NCBI GenBank assembly: GCA_037447655.1
Contig: JBBHKE010001275.1
Location: 64,001-124,000, forward strand
Source: Zygnema cylindricum
Lineage: Eukaryota; Streptophyta; Zygnematophyceae; Zygnematales; Zygnemataceae
Direction of reading: 5' to 3'
Length of the DNA: 60,000 nucleotides
Part shown: positions 23,521 to 36,152 of the stretch, piece by piece
How the letters are laid out: each line of letters starts with the position of its first letter
How positions within the stretch are numbered: position 1 is the first letter of the stretch
Notes under the pieces: model-generated
The model's input: the letters and a program-made list of their open reading frames with translations, nothing else
Told to the model about the DNA's origin: nothing
The model's database searches: none
Made by a program: the position numbers and the translations under genes

Positions 23521-24402
23521 TGTCGCCCCTCAAGGATTGGCCCTTAACTTGTAAACTTTGATCCAGTATTCGGGCGATCGGGCATTTGGGCGATTGGAGG
23601 AAATCCGCGCTGCCACGAACGTATAGATCTTAACGCATGTATCACGGATAGGAGTTCAAATGAATCACGAAGAATAGATAAAATAACAATAGAAAACAAA
23701 AGAGGAGGTTCGCATTCACATTAGACAGAAGAGAAAGAAAGGTTTTTAATCAACCGCAACTTTGAATAGACAACACATATTAAGTACACTTTGTAAAGAC
23801 TCTCATAGTAAAATTTGATCTCTTAATCTATACTCTCATGATATATGAATATACCGAATGCTTTGTAAGCGGCTGAATTTATTAAGGTGTTTTCTCTTTT
23901 GCTGAATTTACTATTTATATGTTTGTACAATGCATATAATGAATCATGCCTAAGATTTTGGTCCAATGAAATATTTCCAACTCTACATACAACAACAACA
24001 TTAAGAGTTAATATACACGTTCACGTGAAATGTGAACCAACGTCCTCCGCATTTCGAGATGATTGTCCGTACGGACTGTTGTAATCCACGATGTGATTGT
24101 GGTAGTGTAACATTGTCGATGGATGATGTCACTCAGAATCGTAGAAAACCAACAAAATTTGGAGAGAAATGATAGGAGATAAAATGGAGAATAAGGTTGA
24201 GAAAAGGGGGGAGACGAAGACCAATGAGGAGATGAAATTGAAGGGAAATGAAAAAAAGGTGAAGAATTCAAACAAGAGTATAATTAAAAAAAGGGTGAAA
24301 AATACAAACAAGAGTATGACGAGGACGGGAGATAAAAGAAAATTGAAGTATAGTGAGAAGAAAATTGTAAGCAAGAAAAATAGGATAGAGAGGAGGGAGA
24401 AA
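23443..24402 (+). repeat. ~0.96 kb duplicated block, copy A
   Basis: Collinear and highly similar to 25496-26464, starting inside the retroelement fragment (cccaagtatatacacaacaaatgg). It includes shared words such as gaagttctcgactgagtctc and ggaggaaatccgcgct, and a purine-rich end with an open K/E/N-rich frame from an ATG at 24168 (MIGDKMENKVEKRGE). The similarity ends abruptly at the Harbinger-like element boundary (24428) in this copy. Confidence 0.85.
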
Positions 24403-24427
24403 TACGAAACCGAGAGGTGTAGGATTA

Positions 24428-25186
24428 GGGTACGGCCCCATGTGGCTAAGTACGGGTTTTTTTATGTCGTTATCCCTTGTAACGTAGCGTCGTACTGCCT
24501 AAGTTGCAGCCGTACGAAGAAATCGCAAATTTGTAGAGTACAATTTGCGTCATCCGCAAACTTAAGATGTACAAAAATTTGTCGTCTTGCGTTTTTTCGA
24601 CCCATTGTCACGTCATCTTCAAACTTATCATAAACCACATCGGCAATGTGTTTTAAGCAAAGTAAAACCAATAGGAAAACATATTTCCACGTGTGAAAAG
24701 TTTTTTATTTTTTTTGACGACAAAAAAAATTACAGGGTTGTTTTTTTGTCCGCTTGCATGTTGTACGGTTTTTTTGTTTGCAGGGGCTTCGATGCTGCGG
24801 TGTCATTTCACGCAAAGTTGAAAATTTTGCGAAGTCATGGCGGCCGGACGGGAGAGGTTTGCGCAAAGGCATGTCGTACAGTCACGGCTGCAAGGTTGTA
24901 TGTCTACGATGTCACGCAATGACATGCGACATGCCAAATCCGCAAATCGTTTCAAAAATTGCGATGTGTCTTGCGACGCTTCAAAAAGTTTCGAAAAAAT
25001 ACGGTGCGGCAAAGACAAATTGTACACGGTGACAGCCGTCACCAGTATTGTCGAAGTATACAATCGTCACAAACTTAAGTAACAATTTCGAGTAAACATA
25101 TAGAGACACTTGAAATCCGGGTCCGCCGGATCAGCGCTAAAATACAAAGTAAGTTCTCTAAGTTACACATACATGGGGCCGTACCC
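24428..25186. mobile_element. PIF/Harbinger-like MITE H1
   Basis: 759 bases with inverted ends GGGTACGGCCCCATGT and a TTA on each side, matching the three-base TWA target duplication of PIF/Harbinger elements. No DDE transposase frame is visible inside; short frames here use non-ATG starts or lack domains. The ends resemble those of H2/H3 (GGGCGTGTCCCCATGT), suggesting a related family. Confidence 0.78.
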
Positions 25187-25495
25187 TTAGTTCTTGCTGT
25201 TTTGTGTTTAAAATTCTTGAGATATTTTTCGTGTACGGTATCACGTAGGCATTCTACAACCGGAAAGTCGGACGAAACTTTAGTGGGAAATGTCTACCTG
25301 TTCGCTCGATTTTCTTGACGATTTTCTGATGATTTCGTGAAATTATCGGAAACAGAAAAAAAGTGGCGGTGTCTTCGGTGCGAATACTGTACACCGCGAA
25401 TCGCTATTAGGGTTAATCACGCTAATTCGGCGCCCCTAAATTTTTACCCAAATTATTAAATAGAGTGACTAAAAAAAACCTAAAAAAAGTTAGAT

Positions 25496-26464
25496 CCCAA
25501 ATATATCCACAACAAATGGCATGAAGTTCTCGACTGAGTCTCATTGAGCGTAAACGCGTCCTATAAAGATCATTCCCGCCCCCTAAGGGTTGGCCCATAA
25601 CATGTAAACTTTGATCGAGTATTCGGGCAATCGGGTATTTGGGCGATTGGAGGAAATCCGCGCTACCACGAACGTATAGATCTTAACGCATGTATCACGG
25701 ATAGGAGTTCAAATGAATCACTAAGAATAAAAAGAATAACACTAGAAAATAAAAGAGGAGGTTCGCATTCACATTAGACAAAAGTCAGAGAAAGGTTTTT
25801 AATAAACCGCAACTTTGAATAGACAACACATATGAAGTACACTTTGTAAAGACTCTCGTAGTAAAGTTCAATCTCTTAATCTTTACTCTCCTAATGTCTG
25901 AATATACGGAATGCTCTTCAAGCGACTGAATTTATTAAGGTGCTTTCTCTTTTGCTAAATTTACTATTTGTATGCGTTTACAATGCATACAATGAATCAT
26001 GCCTACGATTTTTGTCCAATCACATATTTCCAACTCTACATACAACAACAACATTAAGAGTTAATATACACGTTCACGTGAAATGTGAACCAACATCCTC
26101 CGTATTTCGAGATGATTGTCCGTACAAACTGTTGTAATCCACAATGTGATTAGGGTAGTGTGACATTGACGATGGATGATGTCACTCAGAATCGTACAAA
26201 ACCAATAAAAATTGGAAAGAAATGATAAGAGAGAAGAGGGAGAATAAGGTTGAGAAAAGGGGGGAGACGAAGAACAATGAGGAGATGAAATTGAAGGAAA
26301 AGGAAAAAAGGGTGAAGAATTCAAACAAGAGTATAATTAAAAAAAGGGTGAAGAATACAAACAGGAGTATAACTAAATTGACGAGGACGAGAGATGAAAT
26401 AAAATTGAAGTATAGTGAGAAAAAAAATGTAAGCAAGAAAAATAGGATAGAGAGGAAGGAGAAA
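25496..26464 (+). repeat. ~0.96 kb duplicated block, copy B
   Basis: Second copy of the block at 23443-24402, beginning at the same retroelement position. The purine-rich K/E-rich frame is retained from an ATG at 26221 (MIREKRENKVEKRGE). One 9-base length difference keeps frame. Confidence 0.85.
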
Positions 26465-26465
26465 G

Positions 26466-27103
26466 GGTATGGTTACATTAAGAGGTATTTGTAATAGTAC
26501 GGACAACAAAATTTAAGTATTACAAAGGCTTCGGTTACATCGCGTAGCGTCTATAAATAAGTTTTACATTCTTGTTCTGATTTAGTTATTTCAGTGGTTC
26601 CACATAAGTTGACGATTAAATCTCTAAAATCGTCAAAGATTTAGAAACCGACCATTTTCGTATGGAAATCCATACTTGCGTATTATTACTTGCAAGTGTA
26701 CCGAGAGATCTCCTTCACTCTGCTGACTAACGTGAAAAAACCGTATTTCTTTTTCGGCAAAGATTTTACGGTCACCTTGTCCGAAGGCACGTGACTTTAG
26801 GGAAGTGTGAAAATTTTCATTTTTCATCGACGCACGTGTCAATCGTCCAGGTATAGCGAATTGGCTAGTTTTATATTGGTGAACCCACCTCCGCAGAGGC
26901 AGATGGAGCGATTGCTTCGCAAATGAAGACCAAAATGTAATCGGACGGTTGATGTATTCTCTCGGATACTTGGAGAATAGTACTCTTGTTTTATGTAATG
27001 TTGTTTTCAAGAAACTCACGAAAATATAGTACGGCATGGTACGGGCAAGTACAAAATTATGTATTAAACCTCACTTTTCTTTTGATGTAAGTGTAACCAT
27101 ACC
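26466..27103. mobile_element. TIR element M (GGTATGGTTACA ends)
   Basis: 638 bases starting GGTATGGTTACA and ending tgtaaccatacc. A partial copy of the left half (about 360 bases, shared words such as cggttacatcgcgta and ttgtccgaaggcacgtgac) lies inside the hAT-like element at 51303-51665. The target duplication is unclear. No coding capacity was recognised. Confidence 0.62.
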
Positions 27104-27167
27104 GTAACTCTAAATATTTGTTAACGCTAATAGCGATTCAAGGTGTTGTCTAATGAACTCCAGCTAA

Positions 27168-28113
27168 GGGCGTGTCCCCATGTAACCGAAACTTTGAAAC
27201 GTTACTTTGGATTTTAGCGCAGATTTTATGGTGTACTTTTCAAAGTGTGCGTATGTCAATGGTTACTTGCGCGTTCATTACTTCGTTTATGTGACAGTTG
27301 TAGACGTCTACAAAATGTGCGACTGTCTACGAAACGAAATGTAGAAACTTCCTAAAATTGGTGACGTCTACAAAAACGGCGATGGTCGTAGACGTCGAGG
27401 TTTTTGTGACGTTGTAGATGTTCAGGGTTTTGTGACATAGCGACGTCATGCTGCCATTTGACGTCGTCAGTACGTACATTTTCCGCCATGGTTTTCCGAT
27501 TTCGTTTTCTTATCTTTTATCATTCGATATGCCATCAAACTTAGACCAAAAATATTAAAAAAAAAGAAAAAATATATATCTTTCATTTGATACTATTATT
27601 GCTGCATCCCTTGTAAGTAAGAGAGAAAGAGGAGTGGTCGAGTGAGGAAGAAGGGGAGAGACGAGGACGACGCAAAATTTTGTAAAGGACCCATGAAGGA
27701 AAGTGGAGGTCCGAGACCCCTGCAAAATATTTTCCGTACATGTTTGTCATTTTTTGATGTGCATGCGCGTGATGAGCAGTGAAAAAAATAGCGTGTACTT
27801 TCCTTCGTGCAAAAATTTTCGAAAACGTTTGACGCGTGCAATCCAGAATTTTTATTCGTCAATAGGGTAGTATTTTGATTAAAATCAGGTCGCGATTTGA
27901 TTCCAGTGCAAGTGTGAAGTGTGAAGATGAGCTGGAAGTGGGTCGCGATGATAATAACGCCAAATTGCCGTGCCTTCCAAGTTCCAAGATGACGCAAAAT
28001 GTACTTGTGTTTTTGCCCATTTTTCGTACGGCGCAATGTTTTCTCGTTGGAAGTCCCATTTTCTGTGAAAACGACGGAAAAAAACCCTTACTTGAACACA
28101 TGGGGACACGCCC
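27168..28113. mobile_element. PIF/Harbinger-like MITE H2, next to the PPR promoter
   Basis: 946 bases with inverted ends GGGCGTGTCCCCATGT; the left flank is TAA and the right flank TTA(A), an imperfect three-base duplication. The same family as H3 at 36153: both share gattttaTggtgtacttttc near the left end and cgtcaatagggtagtattttga near the right. The interior has repeated gtagacgtctacaaa palindromic words. Its right end lies 153 bases before the PPR start codon. Confidence 0.8.
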
Positions 28114-28265
28114 TTAAGTCTTCATGTTCCTGAAGAGAAACCTTTCCAGGTGAAGTCATACAAAGGTTGCCTGCAAATATTTTCTGCTTCTTTTTCAGTC
28201 GTTTTATCCTCCTCTTTCTCCCCTTCCCTCTGTCCCTGTGCACGTTTCATTTCTCGGCTTCACTC

Positions 28266-29117
28266 ATGGCTTCTGCTTTTAGTATAGGAAAAGTAAGCCT
28301 GTATACAAACGCTGATTTAGTTTCAAACCTACAAACGTCACATGCAAAGCAGTGGTGTGTTGCAACTCGAAAACCCTGCCTCCGACACTTGTCATTATCT
28401 GAATGGAGGACTATACTGTTTAGTTCCAGCAATGTTTTGGAATTCAATAGCTCAAAAAGTTTCAGTAGAAGTTTCAAAGTTCGGTGTGCTCCAAGGAAGT
28501 TTGAAACGCCTCCTGACGCAATTTTGCAAACTGAAACTGGTGATTCTACTGACATGGAAGCCCAGCGATTGCAGCCAATGCAGGAGGTAAGTTCCGAAAC
28601 GAACGAAGCTGAGGTCAGGGTTCAGGTTTCTCGCAAAATCAGGCAGTTTGGAAAGACTGGAAAACTGAAGTCAGCCGTCGAGGTGGTGAGAAAGATGCAA
28701 GATTCAGGGATTGCTCCAGATAATGTATTAGTCACGTCACTCATTGACTGCTGTGTTCGAAGTAAGAATCTTTCAATGGCAGAGGAAGTTTTTGATTCCA
28801 TGTTCAATGAAACTTTAAGGCCCGATGCGATCACATTCGGGGTTTTGTTTCGAGCGTATGGGGCACAAGACCCCCCTCAGTGGATGAAAATTCAGCGCCT
28901 TTTAGGTCGTATGGAGGTTGACTATGATGTTATGCCAACAACAGCTGTTTTCAACGAACTTATCGACGTGTGCTCGAGAGTTAATGATGTGGAGAAAGGT
29001 ATGGAGTATATAGAAAGGATGCAAGCTCTTGAACTAGAACCTGATTGGTTTACATTTGAAGCAATCAAACGGAGAAAGACATTGCGCGCACATTTCAGAA
29101 AAGTCTTTGGAAAGTAG
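28266..29117 (+). CDS. P-class pentatricopeptide repeat protein, probably plastid-targeted
   Basis: 283 residues in a single exon. The first ATG of the open frame is at 28266 (MASAFSIGKVSLYTN). The first ~90 residues are rich in S, K and R with few acidic residues, as in a chloroplast transit peptide. From about residue 125, helical PPR units follow: KLKSAVEVVRKMQDSGIAPD, VTSLIDCCVRSKNLSMAEEV ending LRPD, FGVLFRAYGAQD, then FNELIDVCSRVNDVEKGMEY ending LEPD. The typical P-class spacing ends in xPD/xPT. PPR proteins bind organelle RNA for processing, stability or translation; the short array (about four to five motifs) gives no specific target. No DYW or E domain. The target could instead be the mitochondrion. 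Confidence 0.85.
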   Translation: MASAFSIGKVSLYTNADLVSNLQTSHAKQWCVATRKPCLRHLSLSEWRTILFSSSNVLEFNSSKSFSRSFKVRCAPRKFETPPDAILQTETGDSTDMEAQRLQPMQEVSSETNEAEVRVQVSRKIRQFGKTGKLKSAVEVVRKMQDSGIAPDNVLVTSLIDCCVRSKNLSMAEEVFDSMFNETLRPDAITFGVLFRAYGAQDPPQWMKIQRLLGRMEVDYDVMPTTAVFNELIDVCSRVNDVEKGMEYIERMQALELEPDWFTFEAIKRRKTLRAHFRKVFGK

Positions 29118-31105
29118 GGTTATTATTATATTTAATTAACTATTTGGGATCAACTTTGTCACATTGTTGGCTGAAAATATTCTGAATGTGTTGTACCCGA
29201 AAGCTGTAGTTTTTAACTGTTGTCGAGTTAATGAAGTTTGGATGTTTGTCTCCTACAGTTGTTTAAATTACAGCGTGTTGGATATCTTAGATTGACAAGG
29301 AAAACCTCCACGGCATGTGCAGTACTAGTTGGCGTCTCAGTAGCTAGAAACAATGTTGCATAAAGGACTAGAGTTGCCATTGAGAATGAAAAACTTAGAG
29401 ATAACTTTTGACAATGGAACATCTCAGCAGGCAGCCATTTTGATTCCGCAGGTACGTTAGAGGTTCATTTCCGATGTATTTCATTCGCATTACATTGTTT
29501 GTTCAATGGATGGTTATTGGCGAAAAAGTAATGGCGTTGTTTTTATGGACCTTTTTGGCCAAAATTTAATATTCATTTCCAAGAATGTGATAATATAGGT
29601 TTTTATCAAATTCCGAGCGTCAAATATTTTGGCTCATGTAGAGTGTCAACTTCATCCATTTTGCATTAGTTTCAAAACCGTATCATTATTCTATCGCAAG
29701 AAATGGTTGACTAAACAATGACAACTTTCCAGTTGTCGGAAGCAACTCGGCTCTCTAAAAACCTAATAGTAAGCAGAAAGTTTTAGAGGCAAAATAAGGA
29801 ACTTGTAAATTGTCTTGTCACATAGGCATATCGAGATTCTTTGGAGCAAGAGGCTGTTCGCTCTTTGTTCACATCGAAACTAAACGCCTTGTGACGTATA
29901 CATTATTACGTTGTCGCTTTCTCGACATTTTACAATATGTTTTGTGTATACCCTCGTTGATGATGAAACATTGTACCTGAGATGCTACTACCAAAATATG
30001 GAACACATTATTCTCCTTAAGGTCTCTTGAATGAAGGGGGGAATTCAAAAACTTCTGAAATTTGTATTATGAACCTAAAGACAGAATGAAGTCACACTTT
30101 GGAGTTGAAGATTCTTAAAAGTATTTTGATGTTTTCAGTATTACTTTTCCTCTCTTTGGATTTACTTAATTTCATTCAAACCTGACCCTTAGAATCTATT
30201 GTTGATGTGTTTGTGTTATCAGAGGTTTTTTTTTTCATTCTGACAACGTCAGATAGATGCGTTTTTTTCTTTTTCCCAGCTACCTTCTTTACCTGTTGCT
30301 TTTTCTACTTCATGTTTACTTCACTTGCATGAAACAGACCCAGCGTGTACGATGCAAGAAAATCTTCAAGTACTCAGGTACAGGATATTAAACTAACAGA
30401 TGAAAAAATGGAATACCATCATTCCCACCAATCTCATCAGAGTCTTAAGCCAAAGACTCTGAAAGCCTGGAGGTACAGACTCACCCAAATGAAACAGCTT
30501 TAATCATAAAAGCCCAGATATTTGGTTGCAGACAAGTTCCCGAAGCCATAATCAAAACATAGATTTTTATGAACAGTGTTTACACTCGGATCTTTTTTTT
30601 TTTGTCTTTCATATCACAACATTGGTTCTCATATCTACAAGTGTACACCGATCTTCTGTTCCTGTGGATGAGAGAATCCTAGAGGCTCTATGTTGTACTC
30701 AAATAAAGCACTGTTTTGGCTCTCTTAACTTCCTAGTTCTATATACTGGTATTACAGGACAGCGGAAAGATGTTATCAAAATGTGCCATTATCCTTGTAG
30801 CCATAAAACTTCCACGAGACAAAGCAGCACAAGCCCTACAAAGAAATAACACTCCATACGAGTTAAATCAGTTTTCAGTATTGAAGGTTTGTTGCTGATT
30901 TTGAAAATGGCAGTTGAGTCAGTCACGGCAATGGCAAAACGAAGAGCAGTTGTAATATGTATAAATAAAAGTGTGTAAATTCGTCCACTCAAATTGTGTC
31001 TACCTTTGTTACAGAACAGGCAAGTTTTTATGTATTCCTCCAACTCCATCAGTTAAATTTGGCCTCACTATGGTAACAGAGAGGAACACATTACACGAAG
31101 TACGA
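29118..31105. other. intergenic, no gene recognised
   Basis: AT-rich 3' flank of the PPR gene and 3' flank of the converging tweety-like gene. Open frames are short and without domains. One possible short hairpin lies near 30441-30465 (agagtctt, aagactct). Confidence 0.6.
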
Positions 31106-34100
31106 CTAGAGACTTGACATATGGATTTGTAAATCAACATTATTCAACTTCCAGGTATCGCAATAACAGTTGAACTGATGGAGAGGTGAAGAGGAGTTGT
31201 GGAGCCTTGTACACGTACCTATGGAGAGGATAAGTACGCTCAGCCACAAAAGGGATGTGTAAAATGGAAGTACTTGGCAGTACTTAGTTTGCAAACCATT
31301 TACAATAAAATCTACAGGATTGCAAGCGAGAAGATTTTGCAGACGTGGTACAGAGTCGACGACTCCTACTATTGCGTTTGCCGTGTTGTTAAGTTCTGTA
31401 GAATTGATTCCCACAAGATTGGCAACACCAGAGCCGTTTTTTTCTAGTTCTCTGCAACCCGGCCATAGATGATTGAATGCATCTGCACCAAGTGTTAGTA
31501 ATATCAATTTCACTTTATTGCTAGTAATTCGTTTACACTAATAGGAATGCAGAGCTCTCTCAGCAAAAGCATCCGCTTGAGATAAGCCTATATTTGTGCT
31601 CCTGAAAACTTGTAGGGCGACTTTTTCTCTGGTGAACTCTGAGACTCCGCCGACACTTAGGCTCGGGAAAAGCCGAGGCCCAGACTGAAACACACAGACA
31701 AGACAGTATCTGATAACAATGTATCCAAACCAAACTGCTGGCAGTTGCCTCTTCCCTGTCCATTTTTTTTTAGATATTGAAGTTTCCTCTTAAATCGCCT
31801 CAACGAATCCAGACTTTACCTAAAGAAGCTTTCGACATCTATCGCTATTAGTGAATTATTGACATAACCACTTCATTAGAAGTAACTACACTATCATGTT
31901 TCACTACGTGGCAGACTTATGAGCTGCTCAACTAGACAGTGTTATTAACACTAATTTATGATTGAGGATCGAAACATACTCACTCCAATTAAAGTAGTTA
32001 AATCCAATAGGGATGGCCAGGGTAGTGAACAAAACTCTCACACAAAAACTTCTGGTGAAAATCGGATTTGAGCGACAAAGATAGCAAATAATCCAGTATT
32101 ACAAAGCGTCATATTTATTATTAAACTCACCGATAAAACGCTACAAAATGGGGTATAAACGTGTAGATGTCCTCGCATGGTGGTGGGGTGGAAAGCGCCA
32201 CATCAGGAAAAGGATTGCACAAAGGGGGAGGGGGAGTTGGACCTCCTCCACTTCCAATCTAAAAGAATACCTTCAAAAAAGCATCACATATGCATCATGA
32301 AAATATGTCTACCTTTTAAAAAACCGTTTACTTTGACGCCTGGAATTTTCTCGGCAACGACTTTTCTTTTTTATTGATAATGTTTAGTGTCAGACATCGT
32401 TTCATGAAGAAGTTTTAGCAATAGTTTGTTGATTCTGAGACTGGAAGACCTTGACATGAAAACTTCTAACTCTAAAACATAAACCAATCGCTAAAAAACA
32501 AACAATGTTGGCAATCAGTAGACAATACAGAGATCTTACAAATCCCAAGTACTCCGAACTAGGAACCCATTACCATAGAATAGAGAACTTCCTTCCGCAA
32601 CAATTCCAAACCATAAATGATTAACAATTAAAACGGGTATCATGTTGTAATTTGCAACATGTTTAGCAGACATATCCTGCATATTTTCAAAGACGGGAGC
32701 CTTCATCAATAGAATTAATAAAAGAATAGAAGTAATAAAAGAGATTGGTAACATTCAATGAGCGAAACCAATGGAAGACGGACAGTGAGACTGAGACAAC
32801 GACTCAGAAAAACTGTGAAACTGCGAAACTAGAGACTCGAGACTCGAGAAAGGGAAACAGGGACAGCGTGATTAAGCACAGTGAGACTGACATAGTGAGA
32901 CTTTACCAATGGAAGTATGCCGTTGATCTGAGTCGCAAAACCGGCAAGTGACCGTTTTGCCTGCGTTAGTCGAGGCTCTTGCTTCGCAAGCTGAGCGCAA
33001 GGCAAGACGGTGTTAAGGGTACTGCTTTGTGGATTCTGCAATCACAAGTTTGTGTACGTAGATGTATGAGTAAAAAAGAAGAAGAAATGTTACGGGTATG
33101 CGTCAGCGCAACATGCTAATTTCTCTTTCACTAGAACTCACCAGTTTTGTTAAATGTCAAACGAGTGAACAATCGTGAGCTGATTTCTCATTCTTAAGTC
33201 AAATTCATGGTGAAGTTTATAAATTTGTGTCAGTGATTATGACTTTTTTTGTACTAGGTAAGGACAAACCAAGAAAGAACAACAGAAACAGCTTTTTACT
33301 TAAACCGAGGCTACTAATGTGAACATGCCTCCGTTTTCAATCTGAAGCTATTCCAAGTTAACCTTTTGAAACGAAAGGAATAACAAGGTATGAGAGGAAT
33401 AACAAGTCTTAAGACAGCAATATAAGGAAGCCCAATCATGTGTAATGTTCTGAATATTCTAGCAAATTAATTTTTGTTCATTTGAATTGGAAAGATGCCT
33501 GGATTTATCAACCGGATAAACTAACTTGCATGGAAAGTACAATGACAAAACCTGACCATGAACAAAGAATAATTGCCCTTGCCACTTCCCAAGGACATAC
33601 TAAAAAACGACAGACACTCTTATGACTCGCTAGATATGCTACAAATTATTTATAATGAGCTCACAATTTTCAAAAATATTATTATTTTACCACTACATCG
33701 CTTCCTCGATCCTTGAACTATCCAAATAGTAATAGATTTTTCTTTGACGTCAATAATGTACACTTTTTGTAAGACACCATTTACTGAGAAAGTCACACGT
33801 ATCGCGCGTTTGTATAACAGTAAATACACACAAAAAAAGCACACTTACTTTTGTATACTCATTTATAAGGCTGCAAACTCGATAAAAAAAGCGATCCTCC
33901 GTATAGGTAAAGCCGACCAATACTAAGCAGCAAACGGTGAGCAGCCATATAAGCGGCACTGAAAAAGAAAGGAAACCACGATTTCCTAGAGCAATCGCCA
34001 AAATACTGAGTACAACAAATAGTGTGGCCAAACCAGCGATTACATAGGTAACAATACAAATCGCTCTCACTGTTTCAAGAGCAACAGTTGTATACTCTTG

Positions 34101-35791
34101 GTCGACTTTTAGTACGTTTCCGCCTTCTCTGTAAAGTTGCTGAGAAGCAGTTCTGAGGACAGGTGCTTGATTTGATGCATTGCCAAGACTAAGACCCTGT
34201 TCCCCGGAAAAAAGAGGAGAGAGAAAGAAGGGGTAACAAACAGGTTTGACACCAATACAAATGGTTTTTCTAAATTGACTCGAATATAAAAGTGATTCAA
34301 AAATCATAAAAGAACAAACAAGTCGCACAAGCCTACTCCGTTCTAAGGATGGACGGGTTTTTCAACGCCTTTGAGAAATATTTAAAACTAACAAGTTCAG
34401 CTTTGAACAAGAGAATTGCATAATACCTCTAGCATTGAATGATGATACTTGCGTTTCAACTGTTAAATAACCGTGCATTTCAATTTGGTGCTTGATCCGG
34501 CAATACTTTGGAGCATTTCTAGAGCAAGTCAAACATTCTATTGTAACAAAAAAACCGATAAAATAAATCAGAAGGGTAAAACAAATAAAACGGATATCTC
34601 AATTCATGAATGATTCCACAAAAAAACGGTGAAAAATACTTCAATATGGTATTCCAAAACGAATCTCTTTCATAGCCTTTTGCAAATGCCATACATGAAA
34701 AATGAAACAAATCTATAGGAGACCATGTCCATATTATTAGCGGGAAAAGGTATAATAATTTTTTCTTTTATTTCAAAACTCATTGTATCACATAGTTGAG
34801 CCAACAGCCCTCATAAAACTGCAGAACTACTTCAATATTGTACTCTAAAAAATCAGATTCACCTACGAAAGCAAATGAAATTGACGAAAAATATAAATTA
34901 CAGCCTGATTAAACGTAAAAAAGCGCACCCCCAACCCATAAGAACTCAAAGAAATGTGTAAAGAATATGCCAACCTGTATGGCAGACGCTCCTTTTATCA
35001 AAACTGCAGAAATATTTCTTGCTTCTGTCCCTGTCGCCTTCAAATTTGAAGATACAAACTCCACTGTCCGACTGCCTATCCGGTACACCTTTTCATTGGC
35101 TCCAAAAGAAAGCCCTAATCCAATGAAAGTTACTAAAAATGAAAAAGAAGACAAAAGAATTAATAAGGTGACGTGCTTCTGATTCAGGAAATTGTGATAG
35201 TGGAACTTCCTTTTTTTACAAATCGCAATACAACACATGAGAAATCCTGTTACAAGCCATATTACTGCCAGAATATAGGCCCAGATTCCTGAAGTAAGCA
35301 CACTACTCAAATAGCTTTCGAGTCTTCTAGGCGGAGAGGGAGAATCCATGGACCAGTCTGTCACTGTTCAAGGGGAGAGGGGACAGAAAAGAGGCGGAGG
35401 AGGAAGGAGAGGGAGAGGCCAGGGAATCAAAACAGAAAAACATGAGATCAATTTGTTGACGTACAATGTCACTTAGAAAAATAACAGCCTATTGAACTGG
35501 AAATAAGGAAGTTATGATGTCAAATGTGAAAATTCCATTAATGGATCTCTAAGGCCCAGAAAAATCAGAATACATGTTGTTAGCTGAAAGGTTATGGAGA
35601 AAATGTGTTGCGATTATGAAAAATAAGTTGATAATTGCAAATGACATGTGTAAAGCATACTCAATCGTTTGTCTTTTTTAAATCTACATCACAATACTAT
35701 CTATTGCAAAAGTAATTTTACAAATGTATAGAAGTAGAAATGCTGGAACTCACCGGAAAAATATATTTTTTGATCTTCAAAGCTGCAGGAC
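31106..35791 (-). CDS. plant tweety-like five-pass membrane protein, first exon not found
   Basis: Exons joined by phase: 35791-35754, 35357-34975, 34196-33849, 33035-32907, 32258-32131, 31451-31106. Transmembrane segments by hydrophobicity: TM1 (WAYILAVIWLVTGFLMCC), TM2 (LLILLSSFSFLVTFIGLGL), TM3 (VTYVIAGLATLFVVLSILA), TM4 (VPLIWLLTVCCLVLVGF), TM5 near the end (LPFYTSLLWLSVLILSI). An extracellular-type Cys-containing loop between TM4 and TM5 carries TVLPCAQ, LCNPFPD, PPPCED and LLACNP. This pattern matches the Arabidopsis At2g12400/At2g25270 plasma-membrane family (recalled). At least ~457 aa. The usual signal-peptide exon is absent from what I can assign. The C-terminus may instead splice at a gtacgt donor at 31218. 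Confidence 0.75.
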
Positions 35792-36152
35792 CTAGAGAAA
35801 ACAAGGCAAAAATTATCCTGTCAAATACCAATGCATCAGCAGTTGACCCTCTCATTTCGGCTCTTTCCTGGTTATTTCTTATTCTATTGTAGTAAAACAA
35901 AAAAAAATGTTCTCACAGGAGAAAACTAGGCAAAGCCAAATGGAAGCGAGGCGTAACCCCTCATTTCATGCAATCTTCCTGCATGAAATTAGGATTTGAA
36001 AGAACCGGGCACGTGCTCATGCAAGGGCCGCCGTCAGTAGCTCAGTAAATAGATCCTGACCATCAGATCAATCTTTCAAGGGCGGAAACATGTTCAAAAA
36101 GTGCGAGCAGTCCGTACGGAGGTGCACTAAATCACCATACCAGGTGAACTAA
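35792..36152. other. 5' flank of the tweety-like gene
   Basis: No signal-peptide exon could be assigned here. A stretch near 36027-36085 has an A-box-like tagctcagtaaata and short pairable ccgcc/ggcgg arms but lacks a T-arm, so it is not called a tRNA. Confidence 0.4.

Larger units (their letters stand above)
25392..27145. mobile_element. CACCGTR-family TIR element, copy 2, split by later insertions
   Basis: The left end caccgcgaatcgctattag (after TA) at 25392 pairs with the right end ctaatagcgattcaaggtg at 27145 (followed by TT, a mutated TA). Only about 150 bases at the edges belong to this element. The interior is duplicate block B (25496-26464) and another TIR element (26466-27103). This reads as a small MITE that received later sequence. 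Confidence 0.6.

Noticed and set aside
24587-25082. Overlapping Cys/Arg-rich frames
   Set aside because: Inside Harbinger-like element H1; no DDE motif or homology recognised.
21885-27145. CRISPR-like or phage-defence arrangement considered for the repeated blocks
   Set aside because: Repeats are long, diverged and transposon-derived in a eukaryotic genome; no cas-like genes and no regular short spacers.
36027-36100. tRNA-like stretch with tagctcagtaaata
   Set aside because: Only an A-box-like word and a 5-base possible stem; no T-arm or B box and no clean anticodon arm.
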